DNA from: Bacillota bacterium
Lineage (GTDB): Bacteria; Bacillota; Clostridia; Lachnospirales; WQUN01
NCBI GenBank assembly: GCA_009778185.1
Contig: WRKG01000295.1
Span: 1-40,232, forward strand
DNA length: 40,232 bases
Direction: 5' to 3'
Positions 14,489 to 23,349 of the stretch are shown piece after piece. A program made the translations under genes and the position numbers. Below the pieces are notes generated by a model. That model ran no database searches. It worked only from the letters and a program-made list of their open reading frames with translations, and was not told the DNA's origin. Position 1 is the first letter of the stretch. Each line of letters begins with the position of its first letter.

Positions 14489-16242
14489 TCAATTCCCGCT
14501 TTCGGCGGCTCGCCGCGCGGCATCCATAGCTAAAGCATTTTGCATATCAAACTCCAGCAACTGCTCCAAGCCTAAACCGTAGGCACGTTCTCGCATTTCG
14601 TCTAGCAATGCGTCAAATTCGGCTGCATCATTGGCGTAAACCATTCGCCACGATAGCGGAGTTACTATTCCGCCAATCATGCCGCGCAAGGTTGACAACT
14701 CCGATGGTTCTTCTGGGACGATAAATCCATTCCCAGGAGCTACCATTAGTTTGTTGTTGTTCCGCAAAAATTCCATTGTGTTTAAGGCGTTCATTTGATT
14801 TCGCCAATCTTCTGTTAGCGGATTCGTCATAAAATCACGTTGAACCGATGGCCACATCTCGTATAAAAATGGGAAACCTGTCCGTGGATTTATATCCGTG
14901 CCGATTACCGTCGGAAAATTTAGCTGATTCATTCCATCACGGAGGTTGCCGCCGCCCCATTCTTCAGGCACGGGAACTGTTTCGCCATTTAACAGCGTTC
15001 TTATGCCAAAATCCGTTAAAACTGGCTCGCCGTCTATCATTTCCCAGGTTAAACCTTCTGGTCCTGGCGAAGTTGAAGTATCTCCGCCGCTTGCGTCAAC
15101 TCCCTCTGGAGAATACAGCCAATCTATGAAATCCACCAAACGTTGCGGATCAGCCGCTCGAGGTCCAACTCCGATAAATGTATCGCTGCCGTATGGATTC
15201 GCTCCGTACGAAAATACTTGCATCTCATTGAACGGTGCAAACATGAAGCCTCTTCCCGCTTGCACGTTCTCGGTTGTGTTGAACGCCGATTGTCCCAACC
15301 ATGGCCAAAATGAGAACAAAACTTGTCCGTTTTGATATTTTGTGAAAATGTCGCTCCATGATTGCGTTGCCGATTCTGGATCTAGCAAGCCGCGCCGAAA
15401 TGCTTCGTTGTAAAATCGTAGCGTTTCCATGTACCACGAATCCACATCTAATATTCCTTGAATATTGCCGCCGTCCGCTGCAACAGCAAATATCCCACGT
15501 TGTCGCCGTATCCGAAAAATGCCGCTGGTTGCCGTGCCGCCATCATAATCTCGCTATCCCAATCAGGAAACAGCGAAATCGCATAAACTGGCAATCCGTC
15601 GTCTGTCGTTGGATTCATATTTTGCATTTGTTCCAAAACGTCCAATAAATCGTCTAGCGAATTCATTTCTGGATAACCCAATTCTGCATACAAATCCCAG
15701 CGAAGATAGGGCCCGAATGTTGGTTCAAGCCCCTCCATTGTGTTTGTCGCTGGCTGTGAGGAAACCTCCATTGGCGTGCCGAAAATTCCGTCTTGCGTTA
15801 TCGGGCTGTTTAGACTTTCGATTGCTCGCATGAAATTGTTCAAATTTTGCGAATTTCCCATGTGCGGCGAAATATCCAATAAAAGCCCGCCTGTTACCAT
15901 TTCTTGCATAACTCCGCCGCCTGCTCCAACGATTATTAAATCGCCAATATGCCCTGCAGCCGATCTTGTTTGAAACAACATATCTCCGCCGCCAGCAACG
16001 TTCGGCGCTATTATGTTCAACTCAATGTTGAATTGCTCTCTTATCAGATGCGCGAAGAATCCCGATTGTATGCCCTGATAATTGGCTCTAGCACTGAAAA
16101 CTTCCACTGTTAGCAAATCGTTGCTGGCTGTTCCAGCGGTTGCGGATTCATTCGCTTCGCCTGTCGTTGTGCCAGTTGGTGCATTTTCTGCACACGCCGT
16201 TATTGCCAAAATTAGCAACATTGTTAATAATATCTTTTTCAT
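14489..16242 (-). pseudogene. Sugar ABC transporter solute-binding lipoprotein (LplA/YtcQ type), frameshifted
   Basis: The gene encodes an extracytoplasmic, lipid-anchored binding protein: MKKILLTMLLILAITAC ends in a lipobox with Cys17, and a Ser/Thr-rich linker follows. The frame breaks after FFGYGDNVG, where it runs into a TAG at 15450-15448. The -1 frame continues smoothly with IFAVAADGGNIQGILDVDSW and runs to 14489. Inserting one G into the GGG at 15496-15494 rejoins both parts (GTG GGG ATA TTT) into a 584-residue protein of typical length. The ATG at 16242 has a perfect AGGAGG. As the third gene behind two permease genes, it is expected to supply substrate to that importer. The deletion is either real (a recent loss) or a homopolymer sequencing error. 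Confidence 0.88.
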
Positions 16243-16271
16243 TTTTACAAATCCTCCTAAAAATCCCAAAT

Positions 16272-17159
16272 TTAGCCCTTCACAGAGCCTATCATTATCC
16301 CTTTTACAAAAAACCGCTGTAAAAATGGATAAACCATCAAAATTGGCAACGTTACTATTACCGAAATTGTCATTTGCACGGAAAGCGGCGTTTGCTGCAT
16401 TGCCGCGGCGATTGCGCCCGCTCCTCCAACTCCAGTTTGCTGAATTAACGCTGCCAACGATGCCGCTTGATTTAGATACGTAAACAGCAAAAATTGCAAC
16501 GACCACAAACCTTGATCGGTTATAAACAGCAGCGTATCTTGAAATGCCGACCATTGACCAACTGCCGCGAAAATTGCCACCGTTGCCAAAATTGGCGTAC
16601 TTATCGGCAAAATTACTCTGAAGAAGATTGTGATTATGCCCGCGCCGTCTATTTCGGCGGCTTCTTGCAAGGACGGCGGCAACGATTCGATGTACGTTTT
16701 TACCAAAATAATGTTGAACGGCTGCACAACCGCCGGCAAAATGTAAACCCAAAAACTGTTAGTTAAGCCTAACGTTCGCATTGTCATAAAAATGGGCAAA
16801 AGTCCTGCGTTAAAGTACATTGTTATTACAACCGCTCTGTACCAAAAACTGCGTCCCCACATTTTTTGCTGTGTGAACATGAATCCCAAAAAGCCCGATG
16901 CAAGCACTGTAAACGCCGTGCCGATTACTGTTCTGGCAAGCGAAATTGTCGCCGCTTGCGAAAGCCCTGGCAACCGCAAAATCTCAATGTAATTTTGCAA
17001 GTGAATCTCGCGCGGAAACAGGTTGATTTGTCGCAATGCACTCAAATTGTTCGCACTAATCGAGTTTATCAGCAAATACCAAAACGGATAAACGCAAGCC
17101 AAAGTAAACAGCACGAAAAATACATATACAAATCCCATGAAAATTCTATCTTTTAGCAT
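16272..17159 (-). CDS. Carbohydrate ABC transporter permease (LplC/YtcP type)
   Basis: This 295-residue inner-membrane permease of the MalG-like CUT1 family has about six hydrophobic segments and the cytoplasmic EAA loop EAAEIDGAGIITIFFRVILP near residue 190, which contacts the ATPase. The N-terminal FWYLLINSISANNLSALR and the C-terminal LPFLQRF-VKGIMIGSVKG ending are typical of LplC/YtcP proteins (the KGIMIGSVKG tail is a family hallmark). An AGGAGG lies just before the ATG, 10 nt after the upstream permease gene. No ATPase gene is present; in Firmicutes such importers usually share an MsmX-type ATPase encoded elsewhere. The substrate is probably a complex oligosaccharide, but this is inferred from family relatives. 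Confidence 0.9.
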   Translation of the reverse strand: MLKDRIFMGFVYVFFVLFTLACVYPFWYLLINSISANNLSALRQINLFPREIHLQNYIEILRLPGLSQAATISLARTVIGTAFTVLASGFLGFMFTQQKMWGRSFWYRAVVITMYFNAGLLPIFMTMRTLGLTNSFWVYILPAVVQPFNIILVKTYIESLPPSLQEAAEIDGAGIITIFFRVILPISTPILATVAIFAAVGQWSAFQDTLLFITDQGLWSLQFLLFTYLNQAASLAALIQQTGVGGAGAIAAAMQQTPLSVQMTISVIVTLPILMVYPFLQRFFVKGIMIGSVKG

Positions 17160-17169
17160 TTTTATCCTC

Positions 17170-18114
17170 CTAAATTATCGATTCGCCACGTATTTTTTTG
17201 GATATAAAGTTGACCGTGAACAGCAAAACCACGCTAACAATACTTTTTAGCATACTTACGGCTGTTCCCAGCGAAAGGTTGCCAGAGGCGATTCCTACAT
17301 TATAAATGTATAAATCTAGCACCTCGATGTTGGCTCGGTTGAATGCGTTTTGAAACACAAAAAATTGCTCTAAGCCGTTGTTGAGAAAGCCCGCCGTTGC
17401 AAGCAAAAATAGCACAAGATACGTCGGCAAAAGGCTAGGAAAAGTTATGTGCCGCATTAAATGAAACCGATTTGCGCCGTCCACTCGCGCGGCTTCGTAA
17501 AGTTCCTGGTCGATGCCAGCGATTGCCGCCAAATAGATAATACAGCCCCAACCAAGCCCTTTCCAGATTCCCCAACCGAGCATTTGCAACCACGTAAAAC
17601 GGTGCGTATCCAAAAAGCGGATTGGCGTTGTGATTAGGTCTAAATCTTGCAAAAGCGTGTTGACCATTCCAGTTGTGGAAAACAGCATAAACGCCATAGA
17701 ATAAACCAAAATCCAGCTAATAAAATTGGGTAAAGTGGTAAGCACTTGCACATATTTTTTGAACCTTGTAAAGCGAATCTCGTTTAGCAAAATTGCGACA
17801 AACATGGGCAACATGGACGTTCCAAGCGTGAGAAAGCTCATTGCAAAAGTGTTTGTCATAACGCGCCGCAGCTCTTGCACTTGTGCGGGATTTCCGAAAA
17901 GCATTACAAACCAGTTTAGCCCAACAAAATTGCTGCCAGCCAAGCCTAAAGCAGGTCGATAATCCCAAAATGAGTAAATCCAGCCATGTAGAGGAAAATA
18001 TGCAAATGCGAACGTAAGCAATAAAAAAGGCAAAATTAACAAAAAATAGCGGAATCCTTTATCTTTTTTGGTAGATATGCTAGTTTTAGTTGAACCAATA
18101 ATATTTTTTTGCAA
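17170..18114 (-). CDS. Carbohydrate ABC transporter permease (LplB/YteP type)
   Basis: This is the partner permease (MalF-like CUT1 family), about 314 residues with six membrane segments. Visible are LLILPFLLLTFAFAYFPLHG near the N-terminus, the FVGLNWF stretch, and the EAA loop EAARVDGANRFHLMRHITFP. The start is taken as TTG at 18114, six bases after AAAGGAAG; the frame stays open to 18159, but no ribosome binding site supports a longer form. It is the first gene of the lplB-lplC-binding protein operon and is divergent from the araC-type gene at 18254, with which it shares a 139-nt control region. Confidence 0.88.
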   Translation of the reverse strand: MQKNIIGSTKTSISTKKDKGFRYFLLILPFLLLTFAFAYFPLHGWIYSFWDYRPALGLAGSNFVGLNWFVMLFGNPAQVQELRRVMTNTFAMSFLTLGTSMLPMFVAILLNEIRFTRFKKYVQVLTTLPNFISWILVYSMAFMLFSTTGMVNTLLQDLDLITTPIRFLDTHRFTWLQMLGWGIWKGLGWGCIIYLAAIAGIDQELYEAARVDGANRFHLMRHITFPSLLPTYLVLFLLATAGFLNNGLEQFFVFQNAFNRANIEVLDLYIYNVGIASGNLSLGTAVSMLKSIVSVVLLFTVNFISKKIRGESII

Positions 18115-18183
18115 AATAATCTTCCTTTCTAGTAGTATGTATTGTGAAAATATTACCAAAATTGGATAAAAACGGCTTGCATA

Positions 18184-18220
18184 ATTCTAACTTTTGGTTG
18201 CACTATTCTGACATTTCGAT
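18184..18220 (+). promoter_or_regulatory. Candidate AraC-type operator (21-bp-spaced direct repeat)
   Basis: ATTCTAACTTTTGG starts at 18184 and ATTCTGACATTTCG at 18205. Twelve of the first 16 positions match, and the spacing of 21 bp equals two helical turns, as expected for a dimeric AraC-family activator. The repeats overlap the -35 box of the araC-type gene, so autoregulation together with control of the divergent transporter is a reasonable inference. Confidence 0.45.
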
Positions 18221-18226
18221 TATTAT
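18198..18226 (+). promoter_or_regulatory. Promoter of the araC-type gene
   Basis: TTGCAC (18198-18203) and TATTAT (18221-18226) are 17 nt apart. The start codon lies 28 nt after the -10 box, with GAGG as ribosome binding site. Confidence 0.6.
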
Positions 18227-18253
18227 ATATTAAAGGTAGAGAGGAATTTCACA

Positions 18254-19126
18254 ATGACAGCATACAAAGAGGGCAGGCACGGAACGCCGTATTTACCGAT
18301 AGCGGCATACGAAACGTATCCAGGTTTTGCGGACGAATTTAATAACAGCCACATAGATTGCCATTATCACGACGAATGGGAGTTTTTTTTGGTGGAAACG
18401 GGAAGTGCATATTATGGTTTGAACGGCTTTATGCAAGTGGTTTCGGCGGGCGATGTAATATTTATACCGGCGGGCAATTTGCATTTGTTTAATGCAGTTG
18501 ACAGCCAACCGTGGCAATTTAAGGCGGTTGTATTTAGCCAAGATATAATAATGCCGCTGCACAAAGATTTAGTAGAAACGAAATATATCCGACCGTTGAT
18601 AGATGGCGAATTTACGCTACCGATAGCAATAAATGCGGCGGATATTTTGGCAAAATTTAGCAAGTTGCACAATTTGGTAACAAACAAGCCGCCAATTTAC
18701 GAGATTCGCATAAAAGCGGTTATTTGGGATTTATTAGCACATTGGCTAGAAAACGCACATAAAACGTCGCAAAAGTTTTCGGGGGATAAAGTTGACAGTT
18801 TTGCACAAATAAAATCTACTTTAGAGTATATTCATGTACATTATAACCAAAAAATTTGCGTTGACGAATTAGCCAAAATTGCACACATGAGCGCGGGATA
18901 TTTTGCGAGAATGTTCAAATATTATACAACCAAAAGCCCGATGGATTATGTTATAAAAATAAGGTTGTCAAAAGCGGCGGCTTTGCTAGAGAATAGCGAC
19001 GACAAGTTGTTGAAAATTGCGTTGGATACTGGGTTTAATAATTTGAGTTATTTTATTCGGATTTTTGCTAGGAATTTTGGGTGCAGTCCTAGTGAGTATC
19101 GTAGGCGGCTTGAACTTGCAGAATGA
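18254..19126 (+). CDS. AraC family transcriptional regulator with cupin sensor domain
   Basis: The product has 290 residues. The N-terminal half is a cupin-like sugar-sensing domain with HIDCHYHDEWEFFLVETGSA and GDVIFIPAGNLHLF (about residues 30-85). The C-terminal half has two helix-turn-helix motifs: ICVDELAKIAHMSAGYFARM near residue 200, and the AraC signature IALDTGFNNLSYFIRIFARN with GCSPSEYRRR at the end. It is divergent from and adjacent to the sugar transporter operon, so it most likely activates that operon in response to the transported sugar; this is inferred from context. The start follows GAGGAATTTCACA. Confidence 0.92.
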   Translation: MTAYKEGRHGTPYLPIAAYETYPGFADEFNNSHIDCHYHDEWEFFLVETGSAYYGLNGFMQVVSAGDVIFIPAGNLHLFNAVDSQPWQFKAVVFSQDIIMPLHKDLVETKYIRPLIDGEFTLPIAINAADILAKFSKLHNLVTNKPPIYEIRIKAVIWDLLAHWLENAHKTSQKFSGDKVDSFAQIKSTLEYIHVHYNQKICVDELAKIAHMSAGYFARMFKYYTTKSPMDYVIKIRLSKAAALLENSDDKLLKIALDTGFNNLSYFIRIFARNFGCSPSEYRRRLELAE

Positions 19127-19136
19127 GGGGAAATAT

Positions 19137-19610
19137 ATGCAGCAATTAGCGGAAATAGCGGGTTTATCGCGAACACAAATAATAGTAATACCAACATTGC
19201 TTGTTTTGGCAATAATAATTTTGTCCAAAACGCCATTTTTTAATGGGATAAATTTGTTAAAGTTGCAAAAATGGACACAAAAATCATTTTTAATTATGAT
19301 TATCGTACCTTTTTTGCTGTTTACTCTGCTTGCGTTTATTGTTATGATTACAGCTGATTTATTCGATATACGTGAATGGTTGACAGAAATTATAGCAACA
19401 ATATTTTTTGGATATATGTTTCGTTTGTTGGTTTATGGAACAGGAGCAATGTTTTCAGCTTGGATTTTGCCAATTTTTATTTTTTTCAGCACGAAAGATA
19501 AGGTGGCTCGGCTGAAAATGTGGAGTTTGACTTTTTTGGTTTATTCTGCGTTTGTTAGTTTAATTTTGGTGAGTGCGGTTTTTATGGGATTGGGGGTTTT
19601 GTTGGGTTGA
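19137..19610 (+). CDS. Hypothetical four-helix membrane protein
   Basis: The product has 157 residues, mostly hydrophobic, with likely membrane segments near residues 15-32, 50-75, 85-110 and 130-155. I recognise no family. The ATG at 19137 follows GAGGGGAAAT and lies 10 nt after the araC-type stop, so it is probably co-transcribed with the regulator. The frame remains open 24 codons upstream inside the araC-type gene, but the ribosome binding site supports 19137. The link to sugar transport is positional only. Confidence 0.6.
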   Translation: MQQLAEIAGLSRTQIIVIPTLLVLAIIILSKTPFFNGINLLKLQKWTQKSFLIMIIVPFLLFTLLAFIVMITADLFDIREWLTEIIATIFFGYMFRLLVYGTGAMFSAWILPIFIFFSTKDKVARLKMWSLTFLVYSAFVSLILVSAVFMGLGVLLG

Positions 19611-19723
19611 AAGTTTGGTTTTGTGCAAAGTTTACAAAAATTTTTAATATAACGAGGTAGTTTTGGTGGTTTTTTCTAAAATTGTGATGTTTTTTAATTG
19701 AAAGGTTTTTAGTTAGAAAATAG

Positions 19724-19820
19724 CACGATATATTGGTTGACAAAAATGGCAAAGTACAGGCAAGCGAACTGTTAAAAATATTACAGTAATTCGGTCGCCC
19801 AAAATTTACCACTTTTACAA
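19724..19820 (+). pseudogene. Possible dockerin-like coding remnant
   Basis: In one plus-strand frame the region reads LVDKNGKVQASELLKILQ, a stop at 19787-19789, and then FGRPKFTTF. This resembles the end of dockerin-like calcium-binding repeats (D-x-NG-x-V-x-ASD-LL-x-LQ-x-GRP) seen in Clostridia, with a stop in the middle. No start codon or upstream domain is present. The rest of the gap 19611-19825 shows nothing else I can name. This is a weak call from sequence resemblance only. Confidence 0.2.
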
Positions 19821-19825
19821 ACCCC

Positions 19826-21175
19826 TCAAACCTCACCAAGCCCAGTAGGAATCCTCACAAAAACCCTTGTACCTTGATTTTTCGCACTTTCCAATTCGAT
19901 AGTACCTTTGTGATACCGCACAATGTGCTTAACAATGGAAAGTCCCAAGCCTGCGCCGCCTGTGTTTTGGTTGCGCGATTGCTCTACTCGGTAAAACCTT
20001 TCAAAAACTCGGCGCTCTTCTTCTTTTGGAATGCCGATTCCTGTGTCGGTTACGTTTATGTACGCAAACCTTTTTTTGGCGGAAACCGCTATTTTTACCT
20101 CGCCGCCAACTTTGTTATATCTTATTGCATTAGAAATTAAGTTGACAAGTAACATATAAATTAAATGGCGATTTCCCTGTACCATTGCCACAGAATCCAC
20201 TAAAATCAAGTTTATTTGCATTTTGTCTGCCAGGGCTTGCAATGTGCTAATTGCCTCTGTTGCAGGTTGACATAAATCAAACTCGGAATATGCCTCTCTG
20301 CCGTCCATTTCGTCCAATTTGGATAGCAGCAAAATGTTCTCAATCATATCAATCATGCGGCGCGATTCGTTGCCTATCTTGTTCGAAAAATATAGTACAT
20401 CGTTGGGTGCTATGTTTCCCTTGCTGATAATGTCTGCAAAGCCCATTATGCAAGTTAGCGGCGTGTTTAACTCGTGTGATACATTTGCCGAAAATTCGCG
20501 CCGCATTTTTTCTGCCAACTGCCGCTCGGTTACGTCCGCTATCAAAATTATTGCGCCCTTGTCAGAAGACGGAACAAACGAAACTTGATAAATGTTTTCG
20601 GTTTCCATTAACATTTGCCCGCTATGTCCTTGCAAAGCCGCTTTTACTTTGTTGAGAAAAATTGTATCTCGTGTTAAAAAATTTATGTTGTTGCCCTCGC
20701 AATTTTCCACGGCAAATAATTTTACTGCAAAGTGGTTAATTGCAACAACCGTGCTAGAGCTATCCAACATAACAAGCCCTTCTTGCATATTGTCAAATAT
20801 CGAGCGAATTGTATTTGCCTGTTCGGAAATCTCTTGCATATTGCTTTCAATTTGCTTTTGCTGACGTAAAATTGTGCGAACAAAAGCCGAAAGTTCGTCA
20901 TAAATTTCGATATTATCTGGCGAAGTAAAATCTATTTTGTTGATAGAATTGGTAATTTGTTTGGCTGTGTTAAGTGCAAAAAGATAGCTAACAGTGCAAG
21001 CGACAAGCACCAAAATAACGCCTGAAACCACCGCAACAACAGCATTTTCGGAAAACGCGGCTGCTAAGTTGCCAATTTGCGAAGTTGGAACAAGCACAGT
21101 AATTGTTGCAAGAGCGGCTGTTCCCAAAGCAATAACCGTTGACAGGCATATAACCTTAAAAAGTATTTTCCTCAC
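19826..21175 (-). CDS. phoR: Sensor histidine kinase PhoR
   Basis: This is a 449-residue membrane sensor kinase. Two N-terminal membrane segments (about residues 7-30 and 45-68) enclose a short outside loop, followed by a linker with coiled-coil character, a PAS domain (IRSIFDNMQEGLVMLDSSST, about residues 120-220), the HisKA box FSANVSHELNTPLT with the phosphorylated His, and an ATPase domain with NLISNAIRYNK (N box), DTGIGIP (G1) and GGAGLGLSIVKHIV (G2). The start is GTG at 21175 after AGGTGATTTT. It follows phoB by 8 nt. By context with pst genes it senses phosphate status through PhoU and the Pst transporter. No clear terminator was found after it. Confidence 0.93.
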   Translation of the reverse strand: MRKILFKVICLSTVIALGTAALATITVLVPTSQIGNLAAAFSENAVVAVVSGVILVLVACTVSYLFALNTAKQITNSINKIDFTSPDNIEIYDELSAFVRTILRQQKQIESNMQEISEQANTIRSIFDNMQEGLVMLDSSSTVVAINHFAVKLFAVENCEGNNINFLTRDTIFLNKVKAALQGHSGQMLMETENIYQVSFVPSSDKGAIILIADVTERQLAEKMRREFSANVSHELNTPLTCIMGFADIISKGNIAPNDVLYFSNKIGNESRRMIDMIENILLLSKLDEMDGREAYSEFDLCQPATEAISTLQALADKMQINLILVDSVAMVQGNRHLIYMLLVNLISNAIRYNKVGGEVKIAVSAKKRFAYINVTDTGIGIPKEEERRVFERFYRVEQSRNQNTGGAGLGLSIVKHIVRYHKGTIELESAKNQGTRVFVRIPTGLGEV

Positions 21176-21183
21176 AAAATCAC

Positions 21184-21870
21184 CTACAAACTTATTTTAT
21201 AGCCCACTCCACGAACGGTTTTTATCATATCGCCGCAACTGCCCAATTTTTTGCGGAGTGCTCTAATTTGCATATCAACATTGCGATCGGCTGGACCGCC
21301 GTCATCGCCAGGTCGCCAAACCAAGTCCAGCAGCTGATCGCGAGACATTACCAAATGTTTATGTTTTAACAAGCAATAAAGCAGTTCAAATTCCAGATAT
21401 GTTAAATTTACCTCGTTATTTTCTGTCCAAACTAGCCTAGTTTGGGTATCTAATACAATATTTCCCAAAACTAAACTTGTGTCCTCTTTGGAATTTTTGC
21501 TATCGGTGCGGCGCAAAACGGCGCGAACCCGTGCCAATAGTTCGTCAACCAAAAATGGCTTGGTAATATAATCGTCTGCACCAGAATTTAGCCCTTCGAC
21601 ACTTTTTAAGCTATCTCGGACAGCGGTTAAAATTACAACGGGAATTTTATCTGTATCTTTTGACTGTTTCAAACTTGCCAAAATTTCGAAACCATTTTCG
21701 CCAGGCAGCATAATATCCAACAAAATTAACGAGGGTTTTTCTAGCCGCATATGTTTCCAAAACGGTTTGGCTCCCTCAAAAGTAGTTACTTTGTAACCAT
21801 CCGATTTTAGTGCGTAATACACCAATTCGCGGATGTTCTCTTCATCTTCTATAACAAATATACTCGCCAT
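21184..21870 (-). CDS. phoB: Phosphate response regulator PhoB/PhoP (OmpR family)
   Basis: This protein of 228 residues has a receiver domain (acidic pair in VIEDEENIRELVYYALKSDG, phosphorylated Asp in SLILLDIMLPGENGFEIL, conserved Lys in DDYITKPF) and a C-terminal winged-helix DNA-binding domain ending RNVDMQIRALRKKLG and TVRGVGYKI. The start is the ATG at 21870 after GGAGGAACGA; four codons upstream remain open but lie within the ribosome binding site. It is located between phoU and phoR in the Pho cluster. It should bind the 11-bp repeats upstream of pstC, which would make the cluster self-activating under phosphate limitation. Confidence 0.93.
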   Translation of the reverse strand: MASIFVIEDEENIRELVYYALKSDGYKVTTFEGAKPFWKHMRLEKPSLILLDIMLPGENGFEILASLKQSKDTDKIPVVILTAVRDSLKSVEGLNSGADDYITKPFLVDELLARVRAVLRRTDSKNSKEDTSLVLGNIVLDTQTRLVWTENNEVNLTYLEFELLYCLLKHKHLVMSRDQLLDLVWRPGDDGGPADRNVDMQIRALRKKLGSCGDMIKTVRGVGYKISL

Positions 21871-21902
21871 TCGTTCCTCCAAACATAAAAGATAACACGG
21901 TT

Positions 21903-22580
21903 TTACGTTGTTGCTTTAGCTGGTTTGGGTGCTGATAATTTTTTGTATTTGCCAGTTATGGAAAACTCTACCCATTCGGCTATATTTTCGGCATGATCGC
22001 CTATTCGTTCAAAATATTTTGCAATCATCAGCAAGTCAACCGCTTGTCCTATATTATTGGGATCCAAATGGATTAGAGCGGTTAAATCTTTTTTTACTAA
22101 CAAGAAAAGGCGATCTACTTCGTCGTCATCGCGGCGGACTTTTCTTGCTAATTTTAGGTCTTTTTTAATGTAGGCATCTATTGCGTTTGTTACCATTTTG
22201 GATGCCGCTTCTGCCATTTTGGGAATATCCTCTAGGTCTTTTATGTAAACCTGACCAGCCATTATAATTATTATTTCGGATATATCGGCACATTGATCGC
22301 CGATACGTTCCATATCGGTAATCATTTTCATTGCGGCAGAAATCATTCGCAAGTCGCGAGCAACGGGAGTGTGCAACAGCAGTAATTTTAAGCATAAATC
22401 TTCAATTTCTTTTTCCAGGTCGTCAATTTCTTGATCGCATTTTATGGCATCTTCGGCAAATTCAATGTTTTGCGTTATCATGCCTTTGTGAGTGAGGTCT
22501 ATTGCTTTTTCAACCAAAGTTCCCATTTCGATTAAATATTGGTTTAGATCGTGCAATTTTTCCTCAAAACCCTTTCTCAT
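21903..22580 (-). CDS. phoU: Phosphate signalling protein PhoU
   Basis: The product has 225 residues and consists of two repeated three-helix PhoU domains. Visible are MRKGFEEKLHDLNQYLIEMG at the start, DQEIDDLEKEIEDLCLKLL, the metal-binding-type MKMITDMERIGDQCADI in the first repeat and AKYFERIGDHAENIAEWV in the second. PhoU is a cytoplasmic negative regulator linking the Pst transporter to PhoR. GGTGATAAA precedes the ATG. It starts 11 nt after pstB and precedes phoB, the usual Firmicutes order. Confidence 0.95.
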   Translation of the reverse strand: MRKGFEEKLHDLNQYLIEMGTLVEKAIDLTHKGMITQNIEFAEDAIKCDQEIDDLEKEIEDLCLKLLLLHTPVARDLRMISAAMKMITDMERIGDQCADISEIIIIMAGQVYIKDLEDIPKMAEAASKMVTNAIDAYIKKDLKLARKVRRDDDEVDRLFLLVKKDLTALIHLDPNNIGQAVDLLMIAKYFERIGDHAENIAEWVEFSITGKYKKLSAPKPAKATT

Positions 22581-22591
22581 TTTATCACCTC

Positions 22592-23341
22592 TTAACCAAA
22601 CCGCCCTGTAATGTAATCTTCGGTGGCTTGTTCTTTTGGATTACCGAAAATTTCTTCGGTTTTGTTGCATTCTACTACTTTTCCTAGCAAGAAAAACGCT
22701 GTACGGTGGCTTATACGAGCCGCTTGTTGCATATTGTGCGTTACCATTACTATGCTGTACTTTTCGCTTAACTGCACAGCTAAATCTTCAATTTTTCCTG
22801 TAGATATGGGATCTAATGCAGAAGTTGGTTCGTCCATCAGCAAAATTTCGGGAGAAACCGCCAACGCACGGGCTATACAAAGCCGTTGTTGTTGTCCGCC
22901 AGATAAACCGAGTGCCGATTTTTTTAATCTATCTTTTACTTCGTCCCAAATTGCGGAATCCTTTAGTGCTTTTTCGACGATTTCGTCTAATTCGTGTTTT
23001 TTGCGGATTCCGTGCGTTATTGGACCAAACGCAATATTATCGTAAACGCTCATAGGAAACGGATTCGGCTTTTGAAAGACCATTCCAACTCGTTTGCGAA
23101 GACTGTTTACATCGATATTTTTGTAAATGTCAACGCCATCTAGCAAAATTTCGCCCGTTATGCGGCAACCGTCAATTAAATCGTTCATGCGATTTAGCGA
23201 TTTTAGCAAGGTAGATTTTCCGCAGCCAGAAGGTCCAATTAACGCCAAAATTTCGTTTTGTCCAACGGTTAAATTTATATCGTGCAAAGCGTGAAAATCT
23301 ACATAATAGAGGTTCACGTTTTTAATATCAAAAATGTTCAT
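22592..23341 (-). CDS. pstB: Phosphate ABC transporter ATP-binding protein PstB
   Basis: The product is a 249-residue cytoplasmic ATPase powering high-affinity phosphate import. It has Walker [10 protein letters not shown], a Q-loop ([20 protein letters not shown], the Pst hallmark), the ABC signature [19 protein letters not shown], Walker [14 protein letters not shown] and the H-loop [13 protein letters not shown]. Length and motifs match the family. It lies 8 nt after pstA and 11 nt before phoU, within the pst-pho operon. Confidence 0.97.
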   Translation of the reverse strand: MNIFDIKNVNLYYVDFHALHDINLTVGQNEILALIGPSGCGKSTLLKSLNRMNDLIDGCRITGEILLDGVDIYKNIDVNSLRKRVGMVFQKPNPFPMSVYDNIAFGPITHGIRKKHELDEIVEKALKDSAIWDEVKDRLKKSALGLSGGQQQRLCIARALAVSPEILLMDEPTSALDPISTGKIEDLAVQLSEKYSIVMVTHNMQQAARISHRTAFFLLGKVVECNKTEEIFGNPKEQATEDYITGRFG

Positions 23342-23349
23342 AATTTATT

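Noticed and set aside
15448-16752. A 434-codon frame covering the binding-protein start and extending far upstream
   Set aside because: Its first 170 codons lie inside the lplC-like permease gene in another frame and have shadow-type composition; the true start is the ATG at 16242 with AGGAGG and a lipoprotein signal.
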